From contig NC_065533.1 of the NCBI RefSeq assembly GCF_020184175.1, forward strand, positions 58,132,351 to 58,196,350: 64,000 bases of DNA. Reading direction: 5' to 3'. Shown here piece after piece: positions 32,286 through 45,113 of this stretch (the stretch's first letter is position 1; each line of letters begins with the position of its first letter). A model generated the notes under the pieces. The model was not told the origin of the DNA and did no database searches. It was given only the letters and a program-made list of their open reading frames with translations. The position numbers were made by a program, and so were the translations under genes. The DNA is from Aphis gossypii. Lineage: Eukaryota > Arthropoda > Insecta > Hemiptera > Aphididae.

Positions 32286-34182
32286 ATGGCTAATAATTCT
32301 AAAAAAGCTATTGAAGAGTTTTTAGATGAAAGTTTTGAAGATGAATCAGACATATCGAATATGTATGATTCTGATGCCGACCCGGAATATCGACCAGGTG
32401 AGAATAATACTAATATTAATTTTCACAAAGCTTACAATTAACAAGTGCAGACGATCCATCAGCCGATGAATCGTTTTCCGAAAGCTCAAGTGATAGCAGC
32501 GATGATGAACCTGTTGATAATAGTAATTTATGGGTGAACAATTATTTAGACATTCCAGACTTTGGTTTTAATAGTGATTCGATAGGAATAAAACTAGAAA
32601 TTAATGAAAGTGCTCGTAATAATCCAATTGAAATTTTTAAACAAATTTGGACCGACGAAATAACTGAAATATTTGTATCTTCTATTAATAAATATGGTGA
32701 AAATATGAGTCTCCAATGTCGTCCTCACAATAAAGGAAGTAGATCTACGCATTTTAAGTCAACAACCTCTGAAGAAGTACAACATTTTTTGGCAGTGTGT
32801 TTGCTTGGAGGTTCCATCAAATTTTCGGTTGTTAGAGACATGTTCTCTAATAACCCATTATATTATCATCCTATTGCTGGTCACATTATGTCAGGACGGA
32901 GATTTGAGAAATTATGTAGATGTTTTAGTGTAGAATATGCAAATGATACGAATCCATTGGTAGGCCCCATGAAAAAACTTTATCCAGTATTTGACATGTT
33001 AATTCAAAACTTTCAAAAGTCATATTTTCCCGATGAAAATCTATCATTGGATGAGTCATTGTATTACATCGCATCGAGGTAGATTGGTATGGCGTCAATA
33101 TATAAAAGGAAAAAAAGCTAAATATGGTATAAAATTCTATGAACTATGTACTCATGATGGTTACGTTTTGAATGTCGATATGTACAAAGGCAAACAAACA
33201 TCGTCAGCAGTTGAGGAGGGAGTATCAAAAGTTGACAATATCGTCTTAACCCTTATGAAACCGTTTTTAAATAAAGGGCATAGCCTTTACATGGACAATT
33301 TTTATAATAGTGTAACTTTATCAAATATTTTATTAGAAAAAAAACCCACACAACTGGTACTCTGAGGTCCAATCGCAGAGGAAACCCAAAGGAAGTAACC
33401 ACTAAAAAATTGAAACGTGTGATCATATTTGGAGACGCAACAAAAATGTTTACGTATCCAAATGGAAAGACAAACGCGATGTTTTATGTTTAACTACTAA
33501 AAATCATCCAAAAATTATACCATCAAAAAACAAATACGGCATACTCAAAAATAAACCAGCAGAAATAGTGGACTATAACAACTGCATGAGTGGCATTGAC
33601 CGCAGTGATCAAATGGTCAGCTATTACTCGTCTCCGAGAAAATCGGCAAGATGGTATAAGAAAGTATTGTACCATATGTTAGACATTACTACATGGAATT
33701 CATATTTTATTTACAAAAAACATTTTAATACAAATTTAAGCTTTAAGCAATTTCGTGATCAGCTAATTAAAAATTTGATAGGACTTCCAATGCAAACTAC
33801 AGCAACAGATCTATTAAAATTAAAAAAACAAAAATTCAAGCACCTGAAAACAATCACTATGCAGAAAAAATTCTCATACCACAAATATAAAAGACACACA
33901 TACTTTAAAAATTGCATTCAGTGTTACAAAACTAAAATACGAAAACAAACATCATTTCAATGTAAAGTCTGTGGTAAACCTCTTTGTCCTGGGAGATGTT
34001 TTGAAGAATGGCATAATTTAATCAAAGAAATAAATATTTGTTTAAATTCACTTATGATATTATCAATTTTATTATATTTACTTATATTATGTTTTAAATT
34101 AATTTGTATCATGAATCAAGTGAAATCATGCAATAAAAATGTTTTTCTCTTTATATTTCTAAAGTTTGGTATTGATTTTTAA
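32286..34182 (+). pseudogene. piggyBac transposase, two frameshifts
   Basis: ATG at 32286 (MANNSKKAIEEFLDESFED), an acidic N-terminus with a possible short intron at 32400-32449, then the core. Catalytic Asp candidates are in LSLDESL, LYMDNFYNS and MSGIDRSDQM, the DDD triad order of piggyBac. The C-terminal Cys-rich domain, CIQCYKTK...CKVCGKPLCPGRCFEEWH, is complete. The frame shifts near 33070, right after the first Asp, and again between 33350 and 33480. The family inserts at TTAA without scars. This copy is non-autonomous unless rescued. Confidence 0.92.
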
Positions 34183-34227
34183 AATAAAACTCAAGTTCAG
34201 TTATTATTTTATGGTTTTGAATTTATT

Positions 34228-34345
34228 TTATACTATACTGTTATAACAGTAATGACCAATTACTAAAAAACAAAATATGCAGCAGGTCAATACTTCTATA
34301 GCAGTACTAAAATATTACTGCTATAGCAGTAATAAAAAAGTGCTT
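34228..34345. repeat. Subterminal palindromes, right cluster
   Basis: TACTGTTATAACAGTAATGA, a CTATAGCAGTACT half-site and ATTACTGCTATAGCAGTAAT, matching the left cluster. Confidence 0.85.
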
Positions 34346-36044
34346 TTCTGAAGTAGATACATAAATTATATCAAAAAGTGAGGTGTCCGTGAACGTGTTA
34401 ACTATAGGTACATCCTTCAAAAACTCCAATAAAATGGGAGCACTACCAGAATGTTTATAAAATAGAAGCTAATTCCCTTACAAAAGCCTGCCCAAAAATT
34501 AATAAAAATCACTTTGAACTTAATAACTTATCAAGATGAAAGTTAAGTATGCAGCACAGGTGGGTAAATTAAATTATATTTAAGCAAAACAATACTTTTT
34601 TTTTCAAGTTAGAAATCTATAAAATACTTTAATCAAAATAATAATATAGTTTTTTAGTTGTTTAGTATGTCAATGGCCTCTGCTATTGAATTTTATAAAA
34701 AAAAGAATGTTGGTAATTTCATTGATATGATGAAACAGTCAAATTACTGTTTTCATAAATAATATGTTTGATTCACTAAACAGGAAATATCCAGCAGAAG
34801 GAATCAAGAAAAATAGCAATGATATAGAGGTTCTTATAATGAATGTTTGTGATTCGTGATTTGTGTCCTTTGCTAAAATATATGTTTCGAATTTGGCTTT
34901 TACATGTTATAGTTTTTGTAATTTATGTTACATGTGATGCATGGTGTATAAATAATGTATGTTGATAAATATATGTATATATGTAATAAGACAACTAAAC
35001 TAGAAAAATACTTAATTATACAAATTTCTTTAGACAATATTCCAATGATTACTATTGCGGACTTGAAAGAAATAATCAATGATTCAACAAATACACCAGC
35101 TAGAATAAATAAAATTGAAAAATTAAAACTAAAAATAAACACTATTGTCGAAAACGGATGTTGGGAAGCTGATGACATCTTTTTAGAACACAATTATTCA
35201 GACTCCACTGTTTTTGATTGTTTAGTGTATTATCTTGCTGGGTATTTTTTATAACTAATTTACGTAGATAGTTTTTAACAAATCAAGTTTCAATCTATTA
35301 TTTTTATAATTAATACATATTTATAGGTATATATCAAAACGTTTAGTAGCCCAGAGTAAATGTGAATTATGTAAAACACATTTAAAGAATTTAAATACCT
35401 CTCAAACTGGGCCTGAAGCTGATCTCGTTAATATAAAAAATAGAGGCTACCTGACACATCCAAACAATAACATTTTTAAAATATTCAAATTATTAGAGTT
35501 ATCATTTGCTAAATTTGCTAATACTCCTAATGTTTTTGAAGATGCTTTTGAACATTTTTTAAGTCAAAATGTAACTTTCGATTTTCCATGCACTGAACAT
35601 CGAACAGATATATTAATGGATATGTATTCATATTACCTGATCATGAGAATGCGTCAACACAGCTATCAACAGAACCAAAATAACAAAAAAATTAATAAAA
35701 CAAAAAAAAAAAACTATCAAAATTGCTTAGAAGTTAATAAATAGTATTATATAACACTGTTATGTACTTACTTTTTTTTATTTTAGGTGGGTATTCTTAA
35801 TATAAAATATGCTAATATGTAAATATTTTTTAAGCATTTTATTATTTATATTAATTTCTTTATAAAGTAGTATATTATTTATTAAGTTCATTTTAGTTTA
35901 TTCAATACCTATCTAGAATTGAATGATCCTAGACCCTAGTTCCAACCACGGCTATAAATAATTATCCAATAAGCACTCCCGTCTACCGCCCGCTAACTGC
36001 TACATATAAAATTGTAGTTGCGTATATTGTCACTATCACGGGCA

Positions 36045-36167
36045 AGCGCTAGTGCTTGAATTTCCAGCTGTTTAATCCTGATAAGCAAAGATTCATATTG
36101 GTAGACACTTTTCAAGTATGAGAATCTCGGGTCGACCGGCAACCATATTATCTATAGCCGTGATCAT
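36045..36167. repeat. Inverted repeat, right arm
   Basis: Inverted partner of 28978-29097; contains GCTTGAATTTCCAGCTGTTT. Confidence 0.88.
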
Positions 36168-37984
36168 AATATAATTTTTATCATAATGATAAACATTTTA
36201 TCATTTATACAAATTAACAATTTAGTTTTATTAATTGAACAAAATTCTTTATCGGCTGTATAGTGACAATACATTAGTTGATTAAAACTAGATTTTTATC
36301 AATTTTACCAAGGTTTTTTTTTCAGTGTAATAGTGATTTTATTCTATTCAATAAAATAATTTATTGATTTAAATATAACAATTTGTTACCTATATAAATT
36401 ATTATCAGTCTAATAATTAAAATGAATATTATTCATAATTTACTAATATATATATACCTATATATAGTATATACTCGTGTTTTAAGGATATAAATAACAT
36501 TTATTCATATAAAGTACATAATCATAAAAAATATATAAACAAATAAAATATATACATATAATAATAATACATAAGTGATTATTAAACAAAATAATTTTAA
36601 TTTTATATTAATATGCGATATAACAATACATAGGTAATAAAGATGAAGAATATGAAATAGAAATGCTATATAATATTATAATACATGTTAATATTCTAAT
36701 TATATTTTATAGTAAAATAATTGTGTTAATAGTTTTAGATTTTGAACGGAGTTATGAATGTATTGATTTTACAATGATGTATGTTTTTTTTTGGTGTCTT
36801 TCGCCAGGTATTTGGACATTTTCCCCCGTGAATTTTAGCTGTAGGTACATGTAAATTTCCCCTCTGAATCAATATATATCTTTTTTACACATAATAATAT
36901 ATAGACCAACAATATTTCGGAAGGGTGGAATTATAAATTTGCAACACTAGTGCGCATTAATCATCCAAATATTTGGCTATTTATTGAAGCTCTACAGCAG
37001 ATGAGCAACTTTAGTGCACCAAAAAAAATTTAAATTATAGAGCAGGAAGTTTTCGTAATACTTTGGATAATGAAGTAATGAATAATGATTAAATTAAAAA
37101 AGTTATGTGAACTACGTTTTTCAAATAAGTAATGATATTTACCATTTTTAATTTTTATATTAAAAAGAAGACTTATCGCGACCCATCGGTTGAAGATCAC
37201 TGCTCTACATTATAGTAGAGTGAAATTATTATATGAGGAGTTTAGGGGCTAAGACATTTTTAGTCTATTATTTTTAATATAAGTTGATTTCAAAATAACC
37301 AATATTATGTTTAGATTCTTGCAAAATTAAAATTATGTTCAATTAAAAAATCTTTATAATACTTTTTAGATTTTGCTTGTGTTTAAATAATTTGTTGGTA
37401 GGTAGGTACTTATATTATCGTACGCCAAAAACACGAGAATTTAATAATTTTTGTATTAATAAATAATACACCTAACTTAAAAAATTCAATAATTGAATAA
37501 TCAATATATTTTATTATTAATTTATTCAAATTTTTTAAAAAAATAAACAATAATCATTACAACTAAATATTTTCTAGTATCTATCATACCTAAAAACATA
37601 GACTTCATTAGTTATTAAAACAGCTATTTTAAAATTTGTATAAAACAGTTAAATATTTTTATTTATATTTATAAAATAACTATGTTACTACGTTATATTA
37701 TATGAGAAATTAAATATTATTATATTTATTAAAACAGTGATTTTGATACATGTATTTTAATTCCATGTTCTTGAATAAACTCTAACAAATGTAAGTGCCG
37801 TGTTTAAAACCATTTTAGATACCTAATTCGACAACTCGTTGGATTTTATTAAGTTATCACTATAACTACAAGTCTACAACTAGTACTTAGCCTGTAACAG
37901 TAATATAAATATTAATTTGTAGTCATTGTCATTGAGCATAGTCGCATAGATGATAAATAAATATTTTATATTATAGACGTAAAA
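36168..37984. other. AT-rich intergenic stretch with transposon scraps
   Basis: Mostly (TA)-rich DNA. Two scraps stand out: a MULE C-terminal fragment (36925-37040) and a hAT-like end (37184-37212). No gene. Confidence 0.6.
36925..37040 (+). pseudogene. MULE transposase C-terminal scrap
   Basis: Reads WNYKFATLVRINHPNIWLFI then EALQQMSNFSAP. The NHP-x-IW-x-FIEAL pattern is typical of the region after the MULE catalytic core; the pseudogene at 45114-45391 has the related SNPTIWKFIIEL. Too short to say more. Confidence 0.5.
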
Positions 37985-38016
37985 CCACAGAATAGATGAA
38001 AGCAGAATGGACACTC
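37985..38016. repeat. Terminal inverted repeat, left
   Basis: Exact inverted match to 44125-44156. Confidence 0.95.
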
Positions 38017-39047
38017 TTTTAAAATTTACATGGGGTCTTATGGGAGTACGATAGTTTTGAGCTGAATGACACTCAGTGTTACCACCAATACAAGGAAAAA
38101 CAAAAATTGTACATAATCCATTGTACCATACAAAAATTTCATCTCGGTGGTTGATTTGAACTCTAAATGTATTATAGCGTGTATAAATGTATATATAATA
38201 TATGTAATATGTATGTTTATATGTAATAAATACATAGAGATAGAAGAGTCGCCTAATTTGAAACATTTATGACATTTTGTAATTCTTTTGCTAATTTTTC
38301 TGTTAGATTTTCATGAAACTGTATTACCACAGAATAGATGACAAAGATACCTAGCCATCTAAGCTACAATTTTACAGAACATTTTTTTAAAATTTGTAAT
38401 TTTTATTCTGAAATATTTTAACTTAAGTAAAACTCATTAAGTGGTCCAATATAGGCAACTGGTATCTTAAAATGAACTAACTACCTGTACCTTTTATAAA
38501 AACAATCAAAATAATAACTTATTAAAATTTTCTTTTCAGTCCACAAACCAATAGGACCATTACTGTAAACAGATTAATATCACAATGTTATTAATTAAAT
38601 GCTGTTAGCAAATTAAAAGTCCAAACTTAACTTTTTTAAAATATAACATTAAAATATAATCAAAGAGATTATTCATTTATCATTAAAGAGATAACTTTTT
38701 GATTTTTTTTTTTTTTTTACAGTCGTAAAACCGGATTAATCAACATTATAAATTGTACTTGCATTTATTTTATTTTCATTGTTTTTTCTTTATTAAAATT
38801 ATGAACCAATGAAAATTTTTCAGCAATGTCAAAAGCTAATTTTCTTTTATCAATTATTGTAAAACCGAACAAAAAATAAAAATAAAATATTTCAATATTT
38901 ACACAATATTTAATTTATTTTATTTAATACATAGAGTAAATCAACATAAATGAAAACATACAAAAATTATTAAAAAAATTATATACATTATACATTATTA
39001 TATTTAAACAATTTACAAATGAGTTAGAATAGTTAATTTCCTATTCT
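38017..39047. other. Non-coding 3' part of the P-type element
   Basis: AT-rich; no gene on either strand. Confidence 0.55.
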
Positions 39048-41749
39048 TCATTTTTTTTCAGACATTAAATTTCTATTTAAAAATTTGATAGCTGTAAATA
39101 TTCTAAACCTTGTAAACAAATTAATTAAAAACAATTTATCGAAAAACTCACAAGGGTGGTTAAAAGGTACATTGCAAAAATAATTTTTTAATTCGGCCCC
39201 AACTCCATCTACAATAGCAATTGTAGGAAAGTTATTAATTAAAATATTCTCTAACTCATTAATATAATTGTAAAAAGTTTCATGCGGCATCATTAAATTC
39301 CCAATTGTTGAATGGTCACTAGTGGGGCATGCTTTATAGAATGATAAAAGAAATGAATGATCCAACTGTTTTTGAGAATGTGCATACTGCATAGTCAATA
39401 CAAATCTGGCAAGTATGTTTCTCAATACATTTTTTCATAAGATACCCTGACACTTATGTTAATGTATTTTGTTCAGGAAGATTTAAAAGTCTATAATCAA
39501 CTGTCCCTACACTTATGCCTTTAAACTTGAAATGTTCGGTTTTTGGTTTTTCCAGAAAAATTGTTTTTTCTGATGTGGGTTCTATCGAACTTAGTATTTC
39601 ATCAAAATCTTTTATACAATTAGCACCGGGGGAATGTTGAAAATAACTTAGGTACAAAATTTTTTTAAATGCCCAAATAAATTGGATTGGTGTTGGGTTA
39701 AAAGAATTGCCTTGTTGCTGACGAAACGTGCAAAAAAGGTTCTCTAAGCAGTCTTGATTAAGTCTGTTTGTATAGAGGACAAATTTTTGGGATTTAGTTG
39801 GATTTAATAATGTCCACAAAAATTGCAGCCCTGAAATTGAGATTAACCAACCATTGATAAAATTCATTCTATTTGTTTCATCAGAACCTTTGAATTTATT
39901 TATCACTTTTAAAGATCTAAATATATCTGCCATTTTATTTAAATGTGCAATTTGTAATTCAGTGTGTTTAAAAGGACGGTTGTACTGTTTTCTATTTGGA
40001 ATTTTTGATGAGTTAAATATGTCAAATAGTTTGTCCATATCACTGATAAAATCGATCGTAAATTGTGCAGAAGGCGGTAATATTTTGGAAATTAAAACTA
40101 ATGACATCCCAGCAGCAACAGTATTACTAAAAACTTGTGTAGCTAAATAGACTCTCGTTTTCTTAAATGGACCCGGGTAAATATGATCATATGTCAATTT
40201 GGGAGCCAAACGTAGATTGCACTCTGAATCATAATTGTAAAAATATATTAAATGGTCTTTAGTAATAATATTATTATTAATATGAAAGTCGTGTTTAAAC
40301 AACATGTTTCGAGTAGATTTTATCAGATGAGGCGGGTTAAAAATGTAAGCAATTTGTACTGAATCTACTTCAAAATATGGTTTGCTAGTAGATACATACA
40401 GATTTTTTGCAAACTGAGAAAAATTTGAGCCTTGATCTGTAATGAATACTTTGATGTTTAATTAAATTTTTTGTAAGCGGGAAATAGTTGAAAAAACAAC
40501 ATCTTTTTAATCATTACCGGGGCAGCTATTAAAGATAAGAAAATATGAAATTGGCTGTTTCCAGTTATGATTTATGCCTCTAAGCATAAGTACGAGAGCA
40601 TACTTAACAGGTTCATACTTTTTGCATTTATTTGTCTCATGAAACCCAACTATTTTGTCTTTGTGGACTTTATAAAATAGATGAGTTTTAAGAGACATTT
40701 CATCTGCGCAAAGGACACAATCAAGAGCATCAGGTAATAAGCTATTAATTTTATATGATAATAAATTAAATGAAAATCATTGAGTCCCGGTGTTATTTCA
40801 TACCTACTAGTGACTTTTCTCAACTTTCGGCATGAGGGAAGGTAGAGGGCTTTTTGCATATTTCTGTACAATTTTGCACTTATAAAAAAAATACTAAGAG
40901 CTAATTGTTTAATATCATTAGAATATCTATACCCTTTTGATTTTCTGTTTTTGTTGTCTATTTGTGATTTTACTATCAGACGTACAGCCGGTGAGCAGTA
41001 TTTCTCAACGACTTTTAGACACGTCATGATAGAATAATTTTCGGCTAGCTCTGGATTATAACTCAGTACAGACTCTAATTCTTTTCTCCTTTTCGTTTCT
41101 GCAAGAGTTGTTTTCTGAGTTTCATTTTCCTCGGAGTTCGATCTGTTAGAGATGCTGGAGTAGACGTCAATACATCCGACATGGAAATTGTCGACAAGGC
41201 AGATGATGTATCTTCAATAAAAATTAAATAATACAATTTATAAATATATTATATAATAATATAATTATTTTAAAAATGATTTTATAAAAACATACCAGGT
41301 GTTGAACATGACAGCAAGCTGCAATCTTCCACTGCTAAATAGTCATCATTGGCAACATTTTCAACAGCCTGTTTCTCTATTGTACTTTCAAACAATGTCG
41401 GTACAGCATCAGGTTTAAGGCGGTTCTATTGTTCATTTCGAAACATACAGTTTTCAAAGTGCATTGAACACAACCGATAATTTTTATTTAAAATTGAAGC
41501 ATCAATTTTTTTTAGATGTGACAATCCACTGTTGTAAATCCAAACTTCACATCTATACAATTAAAAATTAATTTAATATTTATATTTATTGAAAATTTTT
41601 TTTACAAATGCTAAATAAATTAATGGTAGTTTAGTTCCCACGTGATTCTCCCCCCCCCAAAAAAAAATGTGTTTTAAAGCACTGAATACTAGTCAAATTC
41701 AAAAATTCTCGCAAATAATTATTTTAGAAGTTAAGAGTTATAAATACCT

Positions 41750-41880
41750 TAATACATTAAGTTTTTTACCCTGTGACCTAATTGAGCTTTTGCATAGTAA
41801 ATCAAAGGACATTTTCGATTTGCGGAGCGGAGCGACGGCGACGAATGCCGATACACGTGTAGTCACATTTTTGGTTTAAA
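41750..41880. repeat. Copy of the repeat that forms the palindrome at 47061
   Basis: Shares TTTTCGATTTG, CGGAGCGGAGCGACGGCG and TGTAGTCA with 47131-47235, in the same order, and a TTTTGCATAG block upstream. It lies in intron 1 of the P-type transposase. Confidence 0.7.
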
Positions 41881-42962
41881 TTTTTTGAGTTTTTAAACAG
41901 TAAGTACGAAAATTAAAATATTTTTGCATATTTCTATCCATCATAAAAAACATATAATTTTAAAAAAAATCAAAATTTAGTTTTTATTTAATTGTTTTAT
42001 AGTTTCTTTAGTATAACTTTTTAAGTAAAAACATGCGATAATTTTCAAAGTTACACTTTTGTATTCTATACGTTGACCACCACATGGCAGTTGGCGGTCA
42101 TTCAATAGGAATTTGTTATAAATAGGGCAGTGAAGTTATTGTATTAAAAAACATAATAAATTGATTGCATTATTGCATTAAAATATATTGAAAATTGCAG
42201 TTGTAATTTTTGAAAATTACATTAAAAAAATCGCGTATAAAATTAAATTAAGAACAAATATACAGTATAATCATTAATCATTATTCATTATGTAGGTATT
42301 TACTATTTAGGTATAATTTAATTAATAAAATAAAATATTACAATACATAAAAAAATTAAGAACAAATATTGCTTACATTATTGCATTGCATGACAAAAGA
42401 TTTTTTCACCGTTGTGCGAACGGTTTTACCCGAAAAACATACCTACATGTAAAAATTTAACGCGCTATAGGTACGTTATTGTAAAAAAATGATGAAAAAT
42501 AGTTAAAATTGCACTTAAAGAAAAATAATGGCCAAAATTGCATTTATTGCAATAAAAATGTTTTTTGTTTAAACTCATAGTTAACTGAAACATATTTTAA
42601 GCTCACTTAGCAATAAATATAAGCATCTACAAAAAATATGCAAATGCAACAACTTCACTGCCCTAGTTATAAACCTAGTATATTTTTCAATGTCTTCCAT
42701 ACTTGTAAGTATACCAAATATTTAAAATAAAATATATTATATAAAAAAATTGTAATGATTCCCGCTACGCCACGGTCCTTATTTTAGTGCATTATTGTAG
42801 CGCCATAGAAAAGTTAACAATATTAAACCAAATTCATTTGTGGTCGCCGGCAGTCACGTGACATGGTAGTAATGATGAACCATGAGCGCCGTCGGTCACA
42901 AATTTATAAAATTTGAGAATTGGCGTGTTAAAACACATATTTTGGGGAAAAAAATTGCATAC
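41881..42962. other. Intronic AT-rich DNA
   Basis: No gene. Some weak similarity to other repeat DNA by eye only. Confidence 0.5.
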
Positions 42963-43658
42963 TGTAACGTGCCACGTACAATCAGTTGAATGATGTCGAT
43001 TTGGAAAGGTTTTGTGAAATAATTGAACTCTCGAAATTATTTTAAGTGTTTTTTATTTAAAATTATTCTAAGTCCAATTAATTAATTTAATAAAACTTGT
43101 GAAAAATATTCTAAGTCCAGGAGACATAAAATATTAAACTGGGTGACGTGAAGGTGCTTGCGCTAACTCTGGTGGATCACGTCTGAATTGTGCCTAATCT
43201 GGGCCCCCTTATATATCGTCCAGGGACTCCCGCGGTACCTTCAGGTCCCTGTTGGTCATCTGCACCTGCATCCGCTTCTTCCCACGCTTTGCGTTATCTG
43301 AACGATGTTGTGCGTCAATTATGTATCTATAATATTCTACCGGGTGGGTAATTACGCACCTAGTATATTCTACCGGGTGGGTAATTACGCATCCACTTAT
43401 TTCACCAAATAGCAATCATATAGCCATTATTTCTAGCGGGTAGAAAGCATACGTGTGATGATACCTTTTGATTAGTTATCTTTTACCTTTCATTTTAGGT
43501 CCCAAATTGTTGGTCTATACTCGATCATTACTTGCTTAACTACTCACCCTTAGCATAATTATAGGGATGTTTGTTATGCCCCCTAGCGTTGTGGTTATTG
43601 TCGGCTACAGAATGTAATTTATATATTATATTTAATATAAGTATCAGAGCACGTTGCA
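42963..43658. mobile_element. Solo LTR, copy 2
   Basis: A 696-bp sister of 8090-8783, with the same TGTAACGTGC start and GCACGTTGCA end. Flanked by a perfect 4-bp duplication ATAC (42959-42962 and 43659-43662). A 13-17 bp block (TTCTACCGGGTGGGTAATTAC type) is repeated twice inside. Confidence 0.87.
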
Positions 43659-44124
43659 ATACGAACTAAACTGCATTTGTTCCAAATTAATATAAAAATG
43701 ACTTACCTTAAAGCATCCTTTGGAAAAGAAAAGTGACTCAATAATGCCGGATCTACTTCCAAACATTTACAATTTTTTATTGAACATTTGACTATTTTAC
43801 TTTTTTTTGTTAAAAAGTAGTCCATTGTAATTAAAAATAAAAACTGGCTAGTGACAAAGATTCAAAATGTAAAAACTGTTCTTACAACAAAGGTTAAATG
43901 AACGCAATGTACATGAAGTGCGGACAAGTCACAATTCAGAAATGACTCACTGACTAAGTGAGTAATGAGTAATGACATCGTAACCTAACGCATGTCGTGT
44001 AGGCGGTTTGTTTACGAACTTCGTGTTTGTTGAACATTATGACCTTATGCAAAGAAAGGGAAATAAATATTTTTTTCTTACGTGGCAGCACTGAGCGACT
44101 TAAGCTTGTTATCAGCCAAGACTG

Positions 44125-44156
44125 AGAGTGTCCATTCTGCTTTCATCTATTCTGTG
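44125..44156. repeat. Terminal inverted repeat, right
   Basis: Exact inverted match to 37985-38016. Confidence 0.95.
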
Positions 44157-45113
44157 GTAAAACATTGAGAACAAAAACAATTTATCAATATTTTACAATA
44201 TTATTGAAATTAATATTCATATATATTCATCAAACTTTATAGATGTTATTATGTCAACAAAAACTTAAAAATTTAAAATACGTTTTTTTAACTTAATTAA
44301 ACTTAACTGTTTCATCAAGAAAAACATTTTGTACGAGAATCGAAAGTTTGGTACAATATTTCGATCATAGAGTCTGGCAACACTGCAAGTAAGTGTATTT
44401 TATCATATTAATCAGTCAAAGGACCATAGAACTATGCAAAGAACAGATTTCTGTATCTATTATCTAATAATATATATATATATATTAATAGGTTAATGGT
44501 TCAAATACTAAACAGCTGTTGGCGGGATATTTGAAAACAAATATCTTTGCTTACCGCTTTACCGCCTTTTTTTATCACAAGTCTATAATCTATATGTAAA
44601 ATATTCAATTATATTTATCATCAATTATATTTTATTTTATTATTACCAGCGAATGTCGATGTTCACGTTTTATATAATTAAAATATATACATTACATTTG
44701 AAATATGTGAGCTTTTGGTGTGTAAACGTAACCTAAAATATCAGATTTTGAGATTACAACTTCACCTAAGCAGAGTCACCAACCACATAATACAAATTCA
44801 TTTGGCCTTGGCCCTCAAACATATTTAACATTAGATACATAAACCTAAGTACTTACAAACAACTTAACAACTTAAAGTTCCATTGAGGTGAGTAAAATAC
44901 CAATTTAAGAATTATTTCTAATGCTCATCTTATTATGTAATAACTTGACTTAATATTAATATTAATTGTAATTAAAGTTAACAATTTGATTGTAGGAGGT
45001 ACTAGGAGTACTAGGGTTGAATATTCAAATTTAATATATATAAGGAACAATGTTAAAAGATATTTTATGAAGTTACATAGGTACATTATTTCAAGTTATT
45101 TATTAATTTTTTT
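44157..45113. other. Non-coding stretch
   Basis: Contains a (TA)n run near 44468. No gene or repeat boundary recognised. Confidence 0.5.

Larger units (their letters stand above)
31830..34401 (+). mobile_element. piggyBac-family transposon
   Basis: TTAA at 31830-31833 and 34398-34401. Inverted ends are CACGTTCGCGGTCAG against CACGTTCACGGACAC. The body of 2,564 bp holds one transposase pseudogene on the plus strand. Both subterminal regions carry repeated short palindromes. It interrupts the THAP transposase exactly at a TTAA in coding DNA. Confidence 0.93.
29352..35744 (+). pseudogene. THAP transposase with PHD-like half-finger, degenerate
   Basis: A THAP finger (CCVPNC...VCRQHF, then LRNGAIPIP) opens the gene, with a lesion near 29390. 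Further exons (about 29943-30127, 30192-30452, 30523-30909, 30975-31363, 31421-31541, 31634-31770) code for a Cys-rich insert ERCGMWWHSKC...DTCIWCK, a Lys-rich coiled region, and the RNase H-like core: VLDEIFF, LTSDGATTNR and FSDTPHLLKTIRNRL. After the piggyBac insertion the reading continues with a W-E-H block near 34430, MASAIEFYKKK near 34680, and a C-terminus CLVYYLAGYISKRL...CELCKTHL ending near 35744. There is a frameshift near 31170 and the Glu-bearing middle block is missing near 34870. Dead. Confidence 0.82.
28978..36167 (+). mobile_element. P-type (THAP) element with long inverted repeats, hit by piggyBac
   Basis: Inverted repeats of about 120 bp (28978-29097 against 36045-36167) enclose a multi-exon THAP transposase pseudogene on the plus strand. 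Shared text includes ATCACGGCTATAGATAATAT and AAACAGCTGGAAATTCAAGC. The outermost ends and the target duplication could not be fixed. A complete piggyBac element lies inside at 31834-34397. Confidence 0.85.
39048..43825 (-). pseudogene. P-element-type THAP transposase pseudogene, related to 2506-5479
   Basis: Exon 1 (43707-43825) gives MDYFLTKK...KCSIKNCKC...FSFPKDA and ends at GTAAGT. Exon 2 (41298-41552) continues in phase with CEVWIYNSG...LCSMHF and LKPDAVPTLF, completing a THAP finger, but has a TAG near 41430. Later blocks are KSKGYRYSNDIKQ, RYEITPGLNDF, VLCADEMSLKTH, FITDQGSNF, FNPPHLIKSTRNM, LRLAPKL, YTNRLNQDCLENLF and a C-terminus ending at 39048. There are frameshifts near 41125, 40745, 40460 and 39430. 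Intron 1 is 2,154 bp because it took in a solo LTR and other repeats. The catalytic Asp in ADEMS is kept, but the gene is dead. Confidence 0.9.
37985..44156 (-). mobile_element. P-type (THAP) element with perfect 32-bp terminal repeats, dead
   Basis: 37985-38016 is an exact inverted copy of 44125-44156 (32 bp, starting CACAGAATAG and ending GGACACTCT). Flanks are GTAAAC on the left and GTAAAAC on the right, an imperfect target duplication. It holds a minus-strand THAP transposase pseudogene related block for block to the one at 2506-5479. A further partial terminal motif, CCACAGAATAGATGA, is at 38328. Total 6,172 bp including a nested solo LTR. Confidence 0.9.

Noticed and set aside
37184..37212. 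A hAT element end (inverse of CAGTGATCTTCAACCGATGG)
   Set aside because: The opposite end is missing, so no element can be bounded; mentioned only within the intergenic entry.
37880..38266. Minus-strand ORFs rich in Tyr and Ile
   Set aside because: Spans the terminal repeat boundary of a P-type element; low-complexity translation of AT-rich DNA.
38326..38345. Second terminal-repeat-like motif CCACAGAATAGATGA
   Set aside because: Only 15 bp match the element end and no partner or duplication is seen; kept as a note, not as a separate element.
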